From Cerrena zonata (lineage: Eukaryota > Basidiomycota > Agaricomycetes > Polyporales > Cerrenaceae), in the NCBI GenBank assembly GCA_038087015.1, contig JASBNA010000014.1:806001-870000 (forward strand): a DNA stretch of 64,000 nt. Direction: 5' to 3'. The first letter of the stretch is position 1. Each line of letters starts with the position of its first letter. The position numbers and the translations under genes were made by a program. The notes under the pieces are model-generated. The model was given only the letters and a program-made list of their open reading frames with translations. It was not told the DNA's origin and ran no database searches. This document shows, one piece after another, positions 44,248 through 56,617 of the stretch.

Positions 44248-45895
44248 ATTCAGCGAGGCGTTCTGCGCTTGAACGCCTAGAAACATCATGAGCCCAACAT
44301 GCTTGGACAACTTCCCACAATCGATCTTCCATATTGAACGTATCATGAAACCTCGGTCGGGGTGGCCGTTGACCCCTCGTAACCAAACAGGGCATCGGTT
44401 CAGTCCATGATCAAGGATTTCTTCCAGTATAGAGCTGTGTAGAAACAATTTCATCCCAATACTACATGTAAGTATTCCTGACGACTGACCTCGATGCAAA
44501 CACAGGCAAAGGAGTATACATCGCTGGAACATGTTGGAAAGTCGATATCGATGACGAAATTCCTCCAGTAAAGAAGCTCGGGTGATAACCACGCAATCGC
44601 ACCACCAGTAGCGATTGCAAACTGATCGTTCGTGACATTGAAGAAGGTAGATCGACCAAGGCCAGATATGTATGCTATATTATCGTCGTCAGTCAAGATA
44701 TTAACCTGCATACTATCTCAGCATGACTGAAGTTGGTATATAGGTAGAAAGCGACATACCCCACGCAAGTCGCCATGCACATTACCGAATGAAGGTATGA
44801 AAGTCGCGAGGCAATTTGTTTCATCTTTCGCGCTGAGCGTCATTTTTCTCTTCATAGTATGAGATCGAGAGACTTACTCATGTATGTATGATCGCCAGCA
44901 TCGACATAGTGGCTGTCTTGCTTTCAGTTAGACATTTAATAACTTGACGAACATTTCCCTTCTCCATCCACGGCATAACAAGGCATGGTATGTCTGCATC
45001 GGGAAATGTGTGTTGGTCCACACCAATTAGAGGAAGGATATTAGGATGCGCAAGATTCCACCATATCAAGCTTTCCTGGTAGAACGCCTGGCCGTTCATT
45101 AGAGGGTCTTATTAACGGGAAGTGGACGACTTCGTTGCTCACTATTCTCTGCTGCGTCATATCTATGCCAGGCAGATATGAAGTACGAAATTGCTTTAGA
45201 GCAACAGTACGTCCGTAATATTCAGGTTTGTGAATATTAGCAGTCTCGCCCTAGTGCATGGGTTTTTCTATATAGGCCTTCTTCACCTCCACCAGTATAT
45301 CAGACGGAAACATACGATATTTGAGTGCAAGCCGTGTTTGAAGCCCCATCATCCATTGTCGTAAGGTAGCTGTTTTCGTAAGTCTAGTTGTTGATTCCTT
45401 TGCATGACGATAGATACCCCCGACTTGGAGTAAGCTCGTATTGGAGGGAATCATCACCCTAAAGATAACACTTTCCCGTGTTGCTTTGGCTTTGGCTAGA
45501 TCGGTGACTCGAGAATCAGGTGTGAAGTCAGTACCGGCGTGGCATTGGGACAGCACCAAGAAATTTCTGGAACACAAAGATTGGTGTCTGTCGGCAAGGT
45601 AGAAAGTAGAATAATTCAATAAATAGTCAATCATCAGATCGAGGAATCTCGACGCCGTTGAGGACTACTTACACGTTGAGTGTAATACGAAAGCAAGGTC
45701 TGTCTCGGGCTTATCAGATCCTATACAGAGATACTCTGTGATGATCCGCGCGCGGTAAATAAGGATCAATCCGTATAGAATAGCTGGTATGTGCCATATC
45801 CTAAGTCGCTACGTAACAGTGAGAGAAAAACGCTCATGTAACAGGACATACCAGAGCAGAGTCAGGAGGTTTCTCAGGCAGCAGGCTACCGACAT
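44248..45895 (-). pseudogene. TKL-type protein kinase pseudogene
   Basis: Remains of a basidiomycete tyrosine-kinase-like kinase. A possible N-terminal exon starts at 45895 (MSVACCLRNLLTLLW, hydrophobic). The glycine loop and lysine are seen as YYGRTVALKQF, then ESLIWWNLAHPNILPLIGVD and LVMPWMEKGNVRQVI, the catalytic loop VHGDLRG and, after an intron, VNILTDDDN. The DFG site reads ISGLGRS, so the metal-binding Asp is lost. C-lobe parts are AWLSPELLYW, SSDVYSFACVCIE, LYTGRNP and LWEVVQACWAHDVSRRSSAE. Lesions: TGA at 44878-44880 just before a donor; a one-base loss near 44785 between YLHS and NVHGD; TGA at 44411-44413 within the YTGRNP region. These argue against a functional kinase. Confidence 0.75.
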
Positions 45896-45983
45896 CCTAG
45901 GATAACTTCATTCATAATTTTTGTACATGTATCTTCTGTAATCAGTGACTGTAATAGTACAAAGGAAGAGACCTCAGTTCCTT

Positions 45984-48537
45984 TTACCCCACAAGGTGCT
46001 GTTTGAAGAAATCTCGGACTTGGAAAAACGATAGCTTGTACGTTCTATCCAGTCCAGGCGTCGAATGGTTGACGTGTTGCAAGCCGAATTTCTGCTGCGT
46101 AGCAAGGTTCCATTCGCTAAAAAGAGGTTAAGACTATCGAAGTAAAGCAAACGGGCGAAACTTTCACATACAAATTATCAATGGGTGTCCAAATCAGCAT
46201 CCCTCTCAGGTCGATCTTGTCCTCTGATAAGGTATCGTTAAGTTCATAGTTCAGATTTGTCATGTTACCAACTAACCATGTATAGCCAGCAATGCTGCGT
46301 TGAGATAATCCAACAGATAATTTGAACGACGCTCGTCCCAGGCAAGTTGATAGTTTTCGGTACGGAGGTACTCGTACTATAGTTGAACACTGTGAGAGAT
46401 CATAGCAAAAACGTCAAGGTGAACGAAATGTACCGGTTCTGCAAAACCGAACTCGCTGATATAGATACCTCCAGGCGTCGGGTATGTTTTGGTCAGCCAG
46501 TTCAGCTGATACCTTAACCATTGAGATGTATCGGCCAACCTATAGAATCTGTTTTAATAATCCTGGCACGAGATAAGTGATGAGAGAAGCCAACCAAGGA
46601 CTGAGTGGGTCGGCTGCGGCACCAACTGCCCAACCACTTTGTGTTGAGTATTGCGAAACATTATCGCTGATATCCTGACAGACTTTGTCCAGTTTTATCT
46701 TAGCATTTTATAAGAGTCTCGATGACCAAAACACCTACTGGGCCAATTTGGATCATTGACGTTTGAGGCACATGCTTCGATACCGTTCGGAGGTGTCTTT
46801 GCCACGATCGTAGCATATGAATCTAGCAACTTGAGATTAATTTCGCTGAGACGTAGATATAGAATGGCTAAAATTGTCACCTATGGCATAGAAATCGGCA
46901 CTTCCTTTGATGATCTTCTTTTCATCGTCAGTAAATCGCCTTAAGATACTAGCTGGGATTGTATCCAAAACACGCTTGGGGTAGTTGCCATCAACTAGAG
47001 AAGATATCAGTATATATTAATCGATATAGGTAGTAGAATGAAACATACCATAGATAGGCTGAGAGAATATACCAATATAGATATCAGCACGACGTTCAAC
47101 GACCTCGCGGTCGCTTGCACTGTTAGAATCAAAGGGGATCTTCACCGAGGAATTCAATATTACAAATATGACTCAAGTTCATATCATTTAATACGTACCG
47201 GTCTTTGACCGTCGTGCTTCAGGGCGATCTTTCCCTTGGCTATCTTCCCTTCAGATATCAAACCGCGATACGTTTGTACTGCAACGGCGTGAGCCTTGAT
47301 GAGCTATAGGAAAAAGGTGTTAGATGCAAAACTATGTTTGAAAAGCGGGACATACATTGGGGACGCAGGTGTATGGAGCAGTTGTCGCGTTGATTCCACC
47401 TGTATACAGAGAGTTATACGGATATGCCTGGGGCTGAATAAGGAATTGACTTCCATCATAACGTAACACTAGAACGTACCGCGTACTGATCACAATAAAC
47501 CTGCGTGCAAAGATCTATGAATACGCAGGAAGTGACATATTGAGAACATGTCACCTACATGAGGTTCGTTAAAGGTAAACCAAGTCTTCACTTTCTTCCC
47601 GTAGCGCTGGAAGGCTATTGAGGCGTAGTTGTCGAAGTCCTCTACTATACTGTTGTTGAGGAATGCTCCGTACTGAGACATGAGATTGAGCGGTGTATCC
47701 CTATAGTAAATGTTGTTAGTTAATTCCCGAATCGTATTGGAGGTATTTACCAATGGAATAATGTAGCCACGGGCTCAATCCCGTTCTTCAACAACTCATC
47801 GATGAAATTGTCATACTTGGGTGAAGAAAAGCATGAAGTTAGTATGAGGATAGTCGAAAGAGAGACTAAGAAAACGTACAAACTGAAGACCTTCTTCGCT
47901 TACGGGACTGCCTCTATGACCGAAGGGAAGGATCCTGGCCCAGGCAATTGAGAAGCTGAAGGCGTTGACTCCCATAGCTTTGACTCGTTGGATGTCTTGC
48001 TTGTATTGATAATATTCGTTGACGGTCACGTCCGGGACTTCATTGTTGCAAACTGTGATATTGTTGTGGCATCCCCAATCCCAGTTACTTTCAAAAGCAA
48101 ATATTAGCACGGGTCTTAGAAAGGGTTTTCATTGATATTTACCTTGGTCCGCGTCCGCCTTCTTTGACTGCACCCTCAACCTGAGTAGCTGCTGTAGAAA
48201 CCCCGTACAGAAAGCCTTTTGGAAGCTCGATATTCTGCGTAGTAGCTTGCAAATATGCTGGTCTAAATCGAGGGGGCTCAGGTCCGACAGAGAAGTTTGC
48301 AAGAGGTTCGAGGACCCGAGTGACGTTTGCCTTCACAACTGGTACGCCGCCCTGCTCAACAGATTGCCATACTGGAAGTAATTGTGAGTCGTGACCTGAA
48401 CGAGGACTGGGACAACTCACAGCGATCTAAGTCCGTCTGGCTATACCCTGACGTCACAGGTGCTGGAAGTGATTGGGCGTGTGTAAGTTGGGTCAAACAT
48501 CCCGAAAGAATAACAGCTTCCAAGAATTTGGACCACA
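45984..48537 (-). CDS. GH1 beta-glucosidase-like, long secreted type
   Basis: Starts MWSKFLEAVILSGCLTQLTHA, a signal peptide. After an N-terminal extension (about 85 residues) the GH1 domain begins LPKGFLYGVSTAATQVEGA. It continues NWDWGCHN, then MGVNAFSFSIAWARILPFG, and the acid/base motif WFTFNEPHV. The nucleophile region reads GGIYISEFGFAEP, the variant typical of long (about 600-residue) fungal GH1 enzymes rather than the ITENG of cellobiases. The end FGLQHVNHSTPGLDRTYKLS to TAA 45984-45986 is also family-like. It is split by many short introns and no break was found. Likely a secreted or periplasmic glucosidase acting on oligosaccharides or glycosides. Its stop lies 88 bp from the start of the kinase pseudogene on the same strand. 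Confidence 0.88.
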
Positions 48538-49287
48538 TAGCGTCCTGCTCAACCTCGACGGGTTGCCAAGTATTCGTAGAGTAAGATACGCACAATTTAT
48601 ACGAGACCTACTGGACAATGGCGGTCCGAAACGCATCCTGCAAAATGTGTATATCAAGCGTCAGCTGATACGCACGGCGAGCCGCGAACTAGAATATGTG
48701 AAGAAACAACGAAAATATAATAGACAATGTAGGACACATGCCATTGCGTAAGAGTTCAGCAGCGTTCACTGTTGATATTCCACAATCTGATAGAATAGTA
48801 TTTCCTGATAAAAGGCTCACCAATACATCTTCGGGAGTCGGATGACTTTACATGAAGAAGGGGAGGGCATCGTCTTACTAAATCGGACCGGATAGTAACG
48901 TCCATTCGTATGCAACGAAGGTTCGATGACGAACGGTGTGTGACTACATCAAGGCCGACGAAGCGTGAAGGTAGGGTCGGGGCGGGCCACATAGTTCACG
49001 TGTCATGAGGGGAGATATGAGAGTACAATCTAGGGTGGGGGATGCGTTGTAAGATAGTGCTTCTAGCTTTCACCAGACGAAACCCAGAAGCTGCAGGTTG
49101 CACCTAACGTCCTCCAGTGAATGATATATGTTCACTGTCAGAGAGCAGTGTAATCCATGACGATTGCCAATAGGAGATAGCTTGACACTAGATATGAGTA
49201 CAACAGAAAAGCGAATAAATAAATCCAGATGGAAGTCCTTTGTACCGAGTAAGCGAATTGTTACTCGAACTGTATAGATGAGCATGT
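48538..49287. other. intergenic, no gene seen
   Basis: 750 bp between the GH1 start and the stop of the next minus-strand gene. It must hold the GH1 promoter. No clear TATA box or repeat. Confidence 0.4.
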
Positions 49288-51182
49288 TTAAAGATATCCA
49301 GGGTTATACCCATAACCACCAGTAGGTGATTGGGTGTTGAAACCTGGGCCTGGACCGTAGAAGCTACTTGCTGCTCCACCCGAATGATAAGGATGAGTAG
49401 GTGGTGCTGCAAATGGTCCCGGTGAAGGCGGGGGTGGAACAGGGAAGCTGGGGCCAGAACCTCCAGGAAAGGAGGGTGATGAATATGGGAAAGAGTCATC
49501 ATATCGAATTGAAGGAGGGAAAGGGTCATTAGTCCCGAATGCGGATGATTGAGGACGAATATGGGACGAGCCAGGCGAAGAACCTGTAGGACGTGTGTGC
49601 TTGTTTGGAGCCGGAGGTTTATCGGAATCTGAGGTGAATTACCAAGTTAGATGCAAACAGGCGATTTGAATCAGTAAATAAAACCTTTCTTATGTTTCTT
49701 GTCATCTTTCTTGTCTTTCTTATCCTTCTTATCGTCCTTCTTCGGCTTTGCGTTGGCCACAGGTATGGGCGGCTTATCCCTACCGTATTTACTAGGCTTT
49801 GACGTCAACCCAGATTCAGCCCTTGGCCGAAGCTCAGGCATATCGATCTTGCTCAAGTGAATCATAAGACTGGAAGGTGGTTTATATCCTTTTGACCCGG
49901 TAGGTGTCGGATCGTCAAGGTTAATACGTTTCGGTCCTTTCGATTTCCCACTGTGGGCATCGTATACAACGTACTGGAACAGGTCTTCGCTTTCCGCCAG
50001 GCCTAAACGTGGTCAACCAAATGTTCATTTCAACGTGCAAAAATTAACATACCAGACTTGTGGCGCAGTCGTTTCGTCTGTTCTACCACCTGCAAAACCT
50101 TTGGCACTTGCGCCGCAGACGCAGACCGTATTGTGACAAAGAGCATCGCCTCGTCCTGACATTCCATTGCTATGTCAAAATAAAGCGTCATAGCCACAGC
50201 AGCAGTCCTCACCTTCAGCAAGCCCTCCGCATACCTCGCATAGTCATCGATACCGCCTTCTACCCCGATCTCGACTTCATTCGCTTCGCCCACACCCTGC
50301 AGTGTTCTAATCATGTGTAATTCTGCGACACGTTCCACACCAGTTTTCGGAGCAGGCTTTGGAGGTATCATAGGAGGAGGACCATGACTCTGTGGAGGCA
50401 AATTGCTTGATGTAGACGGTACATTCGCCTCTAATCCCGGCGTGGTGGGTTTAGTGGAGGCGGTAACCGTGGGAGGGGTCGGTGTAGGTGCATGGTAGGC
50501 ATCGTTAGTGTCTTGGAATGTCAGTAGAGCGGTCAGCATGACGATCTCCAGCCCTTTCCGGTCGTTGATATCGAACCTGTAAAACATTACATTTCAGGAT
50601 GTAGAGTATCATTTGGGGAAAGAACATACCGATTGAGATTGTAATCGAGTATTTGTACGGTAGATGTCCTCAGTCTGCCAGGAGGCTCCTTCGTGACCGC
50701 AACCAGCACCGCAGGATCAGGTTTACGTAGAATGTAACACTCTTCACGTTTCCATTCAAACTCGTGCCTATAAACAATGAGTACAGATACCGTTAGTAAA
50801 GATATAGGGTTGTCGAGTACTGAGGTCGTACATACTCCTCCCATTTGAATCTCCATTTGAATGAGATCGTGCCTGAATACTTTAGTTCCACGACAGACGA
50901 CGGATTGTGCAGCTCGATCGTCTTGTGCTTGCTCGTTGCATTAGGTGCTGTAGCAGTTGCTAATAGAGACTCTGACAAAGGATCTATAAGACAGTTATAT
51001 GCGATATTCTGTTAAAGGTTTCGTTAATTATGCGTACCGTAGACATTTATCTTGTACACATTTCCGGGTACCCTTGCCTTTCTGTAATGCGCATTCCCAG
51101 ATGGATCTGTCAAGTCTAGCACATTAGGATCGTCTTTGCTGGGTTCAATGTTCAGAGTAAATAGGTTCTGGTCCAGGCTCAT
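49288..51182 (-). CDS. basidiomycete hypothetical protein
   Basis: Begins MSLDQNLFTLNIEPSKDDPN at 51182, and ends GYGYNPGYL at TAA 49288-49290. Several introns (near 51035, 50975, 50835, 50630, 50050, 49680) keep one frame. The N-terminal half is beta-rich: VYKINVYDPLSESLL, VELKYSGTISFKWRFKWEE, EFEWKREECYILRKPDP, STVQILDYNLNR, GLEIVMLTALLTFQD. This pattern of strands resembles the tubby/LURP-one-like fold found in basidiomycete DUF families, a guess from pattern only. The second half is disordered, with a long Lys/Asp run (KKDDKKDKKDKKDD) and a Pro/Gly/Ser/Tyr-rich tail. No signal peptide. Confidence 0.65.
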
Positions 51183-51415
51183 CGTAGTAAACAGGAAAGA
51201 AAGGCGCAGCGTTCCTGTGGCAATGCTAGGTTTTAACGGTCTGATTAGGGATCAAAAATTGGACTGGTTAATTGTCAGGATTCAAGAATCGTCTCTGGGT
51301 AAATCATGAGTGTCATGTGCAACAATGCATCACAGACGTATTGGTCTGAGGTTAGTGGTAGAGGGTGTCTATTTCGAAGAGTTTTCAGTTGAGACCAAGG
51401 ATTATCAAAAATAAA

Positions 51416-51501
51416 CTCCGATACGGGGAATCGAACCCCGAGCTACCGCGAACGGATGTGACCTTGAAAGGCGGTAATGTTAGCCTTTACACCATATCGG
51501 A
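51416..51501 (-). tRNA. tRNA-Glu (anticodon TTC) with a 14-nt intron
   Basis: Read on the minus strand the gene starts TCCGATATGGTGTAA and ends CCCCGTATCGGAG. The acceptor stem TCCGATA pairs with TATCGGA, and the T arm is CGGGGTTCGATTCCCCG. The anticodon arm is ACCGC-CTTTCAC-GCGGT once 14 nt (51451-51464) are removed after the base that follows the anticodon, the normal place for a nuclear tRNA intron. Without the intron the arm cannot form. The sequence matches fungal tRNA-Glu(UUC). CCA is not encoded. Confidence 0.92.
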
Positions 51502-54500
51502 TTGTACAGAAAGACCAAGTAAGGCAGTATATTCCCCCACTGTGTGGCCATTTCCAATGATCCCAGGATTCTCAGCTGCTCACCGGCAAGGTAATGGGTA
51601 TCGCGACTTAAAGAAAGTGGAAGAATTGAGACATTCATTCAATGGTTCAGAAAACCGATTGACTCGCACTAGCACCTACATACATCTCTATGGTATTAGA
51701 AGCCTGTCAGATGCAATTCTGAACTTGAATCACAGCAAAAACGATTTTAACTTTCAACACATGTCCTATCAGTGTATCACACATTCAAGTTTCTGTCGTG
51801 AAGGCTCCACATTACTTGAAGTCATGCTTATTATAGCTCGGACTATGTCTTATATTGATACGACGATCTAGAATCCGAGCTAGTGCTATCGAACCCGTAC
51901 CATGACTGTAGTGACTTGGAAGACTCCCATCTTCGAAGTTCGCAACGAACAGCGCCCTGACGTTGTGCCACCGTTTGTTAATAGACCGAGGATCCACTTG
52001 ACTATTCTGGGACGATTCGGTCCAGGAGAGGTGAGAGCGTTCAACGAAAGATGGATATAGTGAAGCAACGCTCATTGCTACTACTCGGTGAGAATTTTGT
52101 AATGTCTATACCAGATACAATACTGTACTTGTTTCCCATTTGTGATGGTAGACTGTACAGACATAAAAGAGGCATCTCTACATGACTAACCTAAGAACGC
52201 GACAAGACTTAGATCCAGAGTTCGAACTTCCAAATCGGAAGAAGACGAGTAAGCTCAAGGTTCTGTCAAGTGCCACCAACCCAACCTGGGCTCTTGACAG
52301 GCTGACGATATATTCTCAGCATAGCGTCCTTGGATGACAAGGACCGAACCTTCCCGAAGATGTGGGACTGATGTACCGAGAGCAGTAAGCATCGTCGAGA
52401 CCTATTTATCACGCATCAAGCGCGACCAGTACCACCAACAGCGTGTGTGGAAGTAGAACGGAACTTGCACATGACCGCGTTACAAGCAATATATGTATTC
52501 TGTCAGAATATTGTTTGCGGTGTTAGAAAATGGAGATCGTAGGCATGGGCGAGGTTTCAGTGCGCGAGATATTCTATGTTTGTTTTGGTTAGCTTCGGAG
52601 TGTGAAAAACTGCAAACCAGTATGAATGCCGCTAAAATTCCGTTTCCAGACCCACACCACACCGAGAAGTAGCAAGACAAATGCTAGGGTTTTTCAGCAG
52701 AATGCCAGCCACAGGAGGTACCGGCCCCCTCTCTTAGCACGTATCCGTCAGGTCGGAGTCTTCAGTTTGCACAGCAGGATACGCCACAGTCAACTTGAAG
52801 CAAGACATAGAACAGAATTGTGAACTCTAGACTCGTCTCGGCCTGAAAGGTGTTTTCGGACGTTCAGTTTGTGTTCAGTGGACAAAAACTGTGATTTGAG
52901 GCGAATGCAGCGGACATTCTCGGCTGCCGTACGTCGATCCGCTTGAAGGAATAGGATAAGAAAACCCAACTAATTCCTTCAAGAATTACTGTCCGGCATC
53001 GCCGAAGTCGGGATCTTATTGAGCGCGGCGTTCAGTAGATTGCCTCTAGAGGACCTGCAATTAAGTTTCAACATAGTAAGTAGTGTTGTTTAATGCAACA
53101 ATGAAATCACAGGCTGGGAAAAGAAATTACAAAACATATGCCTCCGAGTTCATTGAGCATGTGATAAGATTGGGATCGATAAGCAACTCGGAGTCGAAAA
53201 CGCTCGGTGGCGTTGATACGGTGTCGATCGTAGTTCCTGCAGGGGCCAAATAATCTAAGCATAATCGGAAGATTGGTCCCGTCGATGTTCACCTCTTCAG
53301 GTACGCTATAATCGAGACCAAGTGGAAGTGGGGAATGTGGAGTCGCTTGTGGGAGGTGTTGTTACGGGGAGATAATTACTTATGATTACTAGAAAGTCGA
53401 GAATACTATACTTAGATGATGTGCATGAGCACATAGTGGAGTGACCCTAAACACTGCTTTGTGGGTCCACCTAAATTATAAACTGCGCACCCTTCCGGGC
53501 GTTTCAAGACAAACTTGGCCGGCTGGGTCAAGCCGAGCCCACTCTTTTATCTGCGCTTTTCGGATGAACAGTGTAAAAAAGAACTAAAAAAATGCAACCA
53601 AGTTCACCAAGCACAGGTCGAACCGAAGTGGACCCACCGGTGTGGAAATGGTGGGTTGATGACATGTTTGCTCCGATCGACCCACGGCTGTCTGCGCCCA
53701 ATTAGACTGGCGAAAGACAGTTACCTAGAAACAGAGACTCGTGGATCAGATAGAGTGTGATGCTTTTTAGGCGCATCGACGCGGATATGTTGCTTTTGAA
53801 TAGGAGATGATCCATGAGGCAAGAGAACCTTCATACGTCCTGTGAATGTGAGAGTCAGGAGTCATACGACCGAATTTGGGATTGTGGCGGTTGTTGTAGG
53901 CTCGCCACACGAATGTGAGAGCTGGCATTCGGATGTATCGGCACGAAGGGATGCTTACCGACAGCCATAAGGTCGGTAGCCAACACCAGCAAGTGAAAAG
54001 TCGGGACTTGATGGTTGGTTCCGAAGGTGACTACTCGCTTCGTCTCGTTAATCGGGAATATACTTTGTGATGAGGTCATGGTAACATTCCGGATCACGAT
54101 GAGAAAGACATTTGCAACGGTGCGAGTTCGCGAGTTTGAATCTGAAGGTGTCGCGTTAAATGAACGAGCTCCGGAGCCAGGTGATGATACTCACATTGCA
54201 AAGGTACCTCCGACCGAAAGACGATTGGATCTCTCCGTAGCGTGTGCGCTCACTGTTAAAGTCTATAAAAAAGCCCGTTTATTCCGCACGCCATGTCGTA
54301 AGCACCCGTCGGTCTCTGCTTTATCCGATGACATTAGGCGGGATGCTGTGCTTTGCCGACGTGGTTGAATTTGAACGTATTCCAAATCGGGCGATTACAT
54401 GTCCCAATTAGGACACTATATGCCCAAATATGGAGTAGTGATTTTTACGGATGAAACATTCGCACTAACGCCGGATCGTTCGGATTGGCTTCGTGAACAA

Positions 54501-55295
54501 TAGCGTTTCTGAAACACGGCGACCGATGGGAGGAAAGCGTGCTCCGAGCCCTGTACTGTGTTAAGCTCAAAGTCTACGGGAATGTCTATTCAAGGTGGTA
54601 AAAAATTGATAAATTTACCATGCGGATCGATGATAATTCATTGGCATTCAGCATGGCAATATGTTTCTATGACAGATAGAGCCAATGTCAATGTTGCTTG
54701 ATGCTGAGAGAGGATTGATACATAGGCCGCCCATAAAGTAACGTAGATGCCACAATAAGAATACTAAGAAAAGGTGTTGACATCGAAGGGAGGCTTTTGG
54801 CAGGAAATCTGCCGGTCCGAAGGGCAAGGATACAGGTGCAGCGGACGAAATGGGTCGAAATTTGATTGTGGCGCAAAGAGGAACGGAACCGCTCAAGAAC
54901 CAGGTAACATCTCCACTGACAACATAGGAGTCGGCGTTATTCAGGTGGAGATGGTCTTGCAGAATTTCTTAGAATTGCAGGGCAGAAAGAATACAAAGAC
55001 AACAGGATGAGGTGGCAAACGGTTGCCAGCTGTTCTCCAGCACCAAGCGCCGGAGGTTTCCAACTGTTTCCAGGGACGGGAATCCCGATGGGATCTAGCT
55101 ATTCATGCCGGCGTCCGATTCGGATCTGGCTCCCGGCAAGAGATGCGATGAAGCTGCGAATTTCACACCGTGACACAACACGTTCCCCGCCATGTAGGAC
55201 CTATATATTCAACCAGCCTCCAGAGCTTACCATCCCCACCCCCGTCGACGCCGTCTCAGACGACAACAGCTCCAGTAATAACGGCGACTACGACA
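51502..55295. other. 3.8-kb gene-poor region
   Basis: The longest stretch without a recognisable gene. Open frames of 60-168 codons (for example plus 51365-51871, 53515-53760, 54015-54368) show no domains or splice logic. A 10-bp inverted pair GTGGGTCCAC (53461) and GTGGACCCAC (53629) is the only structure noticed. A TATATATT near 55201-55208 probably serves the gene at 55296. Confidence 0.45.
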
Positions 55296-56617
55296 ATGTA
55301 CTCTCAATACTCTCCTCTCTTCACTTCAGGCTTCCTCTCAGATTCGCCGTCCAGCTCAAGAGCACCTTCACCCCTCTACCTCTCTCACAAGGACAACCAT
55401 GACAGTCTGCCATTGACTGTCAACACGAGGATGTCTGATATCTATGCAGGTGCCGAGTCAAGTCGGACGCCTGAGGACGTTGAGGCCTTGTTCCTCACCT
55501 TCAGGCCCCATCGCAAGCAGGTTGAAGAGGGTTTATCATTCCTCTCCTTGGATCTTGCTGAATCGCAATCCATGCGTTCGATGAGCTTGAGGCGTAAAGA
55601 TACTGTAACCACCAGAGCGACTACTGCTTTCGGTCGGTCAGAACCTTCTTCGCCTTCACATTTACCTATATCTCCTATTGCGTGAGTGATCAACGTTTAC
55701 TAAAAAAAGTTTTTATTAATTTTTTTCGCTGCAGAAAACGCTCTCAATTTGCTCCTGTTCTCCCTCCGATCTCTCCAGTTTCCTCTCTTCGCAGGTCGTC
55801 TCGTGAGACGTTGCTTCCATCTCCTAAGCCAGCGCCCTCCACTTCACTACCAGAACCACCTGCTTCCGTGGCACCAACTCAACATCGCAAAAAACCTTCT
55901 AATCTGACGTTGACTCTTTCGGATTGCTTCGCTGAAGCAGGTCCTTCCTCGACAACGTCTGTCACTTCTCCTTTCCATCGTCCTTCCTATTCTGCTCCAT
56001 CAGTCTTCTCGCCGCTGTCGCCCCCGCTTCGATCTTCTCCCATCCTGTCACCGAACCATGAACGCTCGTACTTCACGTTCTCGCCTACTTCTCCCACTGT
56101 CACATCCTATCAGTTCCCACCGCCACCATGTGCACCGTCGACCGCAGAGCCCAAACCTACCGCTGCGTTGAAGGCTTCGCTTTCGATGCGTTCCACTGCA
56201 ACTGTCAACACGCGCCAACGCAATCGGTCTGCAGCATTGGCAGCTTTGGAGGGACGTGGTCACCAAAAGCGTCGTTCTCGTCCTCGTAACTTTATGAGTA
56301 TGAGCGATGACGAGGACGAGGATGTTGACGAAGAGGCTCTCGAAAAGGATGTTCAAAAGAAGTTGCTTTCTGTGCTTGATGAGGAGGAAGATGTTGTCAT
56401 CCCTAAACGAAAGACCCCATCTGCCAAGTCAACGCCGGTCCCGAACTCGAAGCGCAATAGTGTCAGCGCGTCTGCGAAGACGTCCTCTTCTGGCAGCAAG
56501 AGGAGTCGACGAAGCACCATCGAGAGTTTCTTCTCGCCTCTCAATAACTTTATCGACTTGAAGGACGATGAAGGATCTTCACTCCGTTGGAGAAGTTTTG
56601 TTGAGTTTTCTGCATGA
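55296..56617 (+). CDS. low-complexity, probably nuclear hypothetical protein
   Basis: Two exons joined by an intron at about 55681-55733 (TCTCCTATTGC to AAAACGCTCTC). From ATG 55296 the protein begins MYSQYSPLFTSGFLSDSPSS, is Ser/Pro-rich, and has a conserved-looking helix (PEDVEALFLTFRPHRKQVEE). It ends in an acidic stretch (SMSDDEDEDVDEEALEKDVQ), basic clusters (HQKRRSRPRNF; KRSRRSTIESFF) and LNNFIDLKDDEGSSLRWR. Basic clusters suggest nuclear import. An in-frame ATG at 55170 would add 42 residues, but a TATA-like TATATATT at about 55201 favours 55296. No named family recognised. Confidence 0.65.

Noticed and set aside
53461..53638. Inverted pair GTGGGTCCAC/GTGGACCCAC as transposon ends
   Set aside because: Only 10 bp, no target-site duplication seen and no transposase-like coding between them.
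54015..54368. 117-codon frame in the gene-poor region
   Set aside because: Composition looks random, with no conserved motif or signal peptide.
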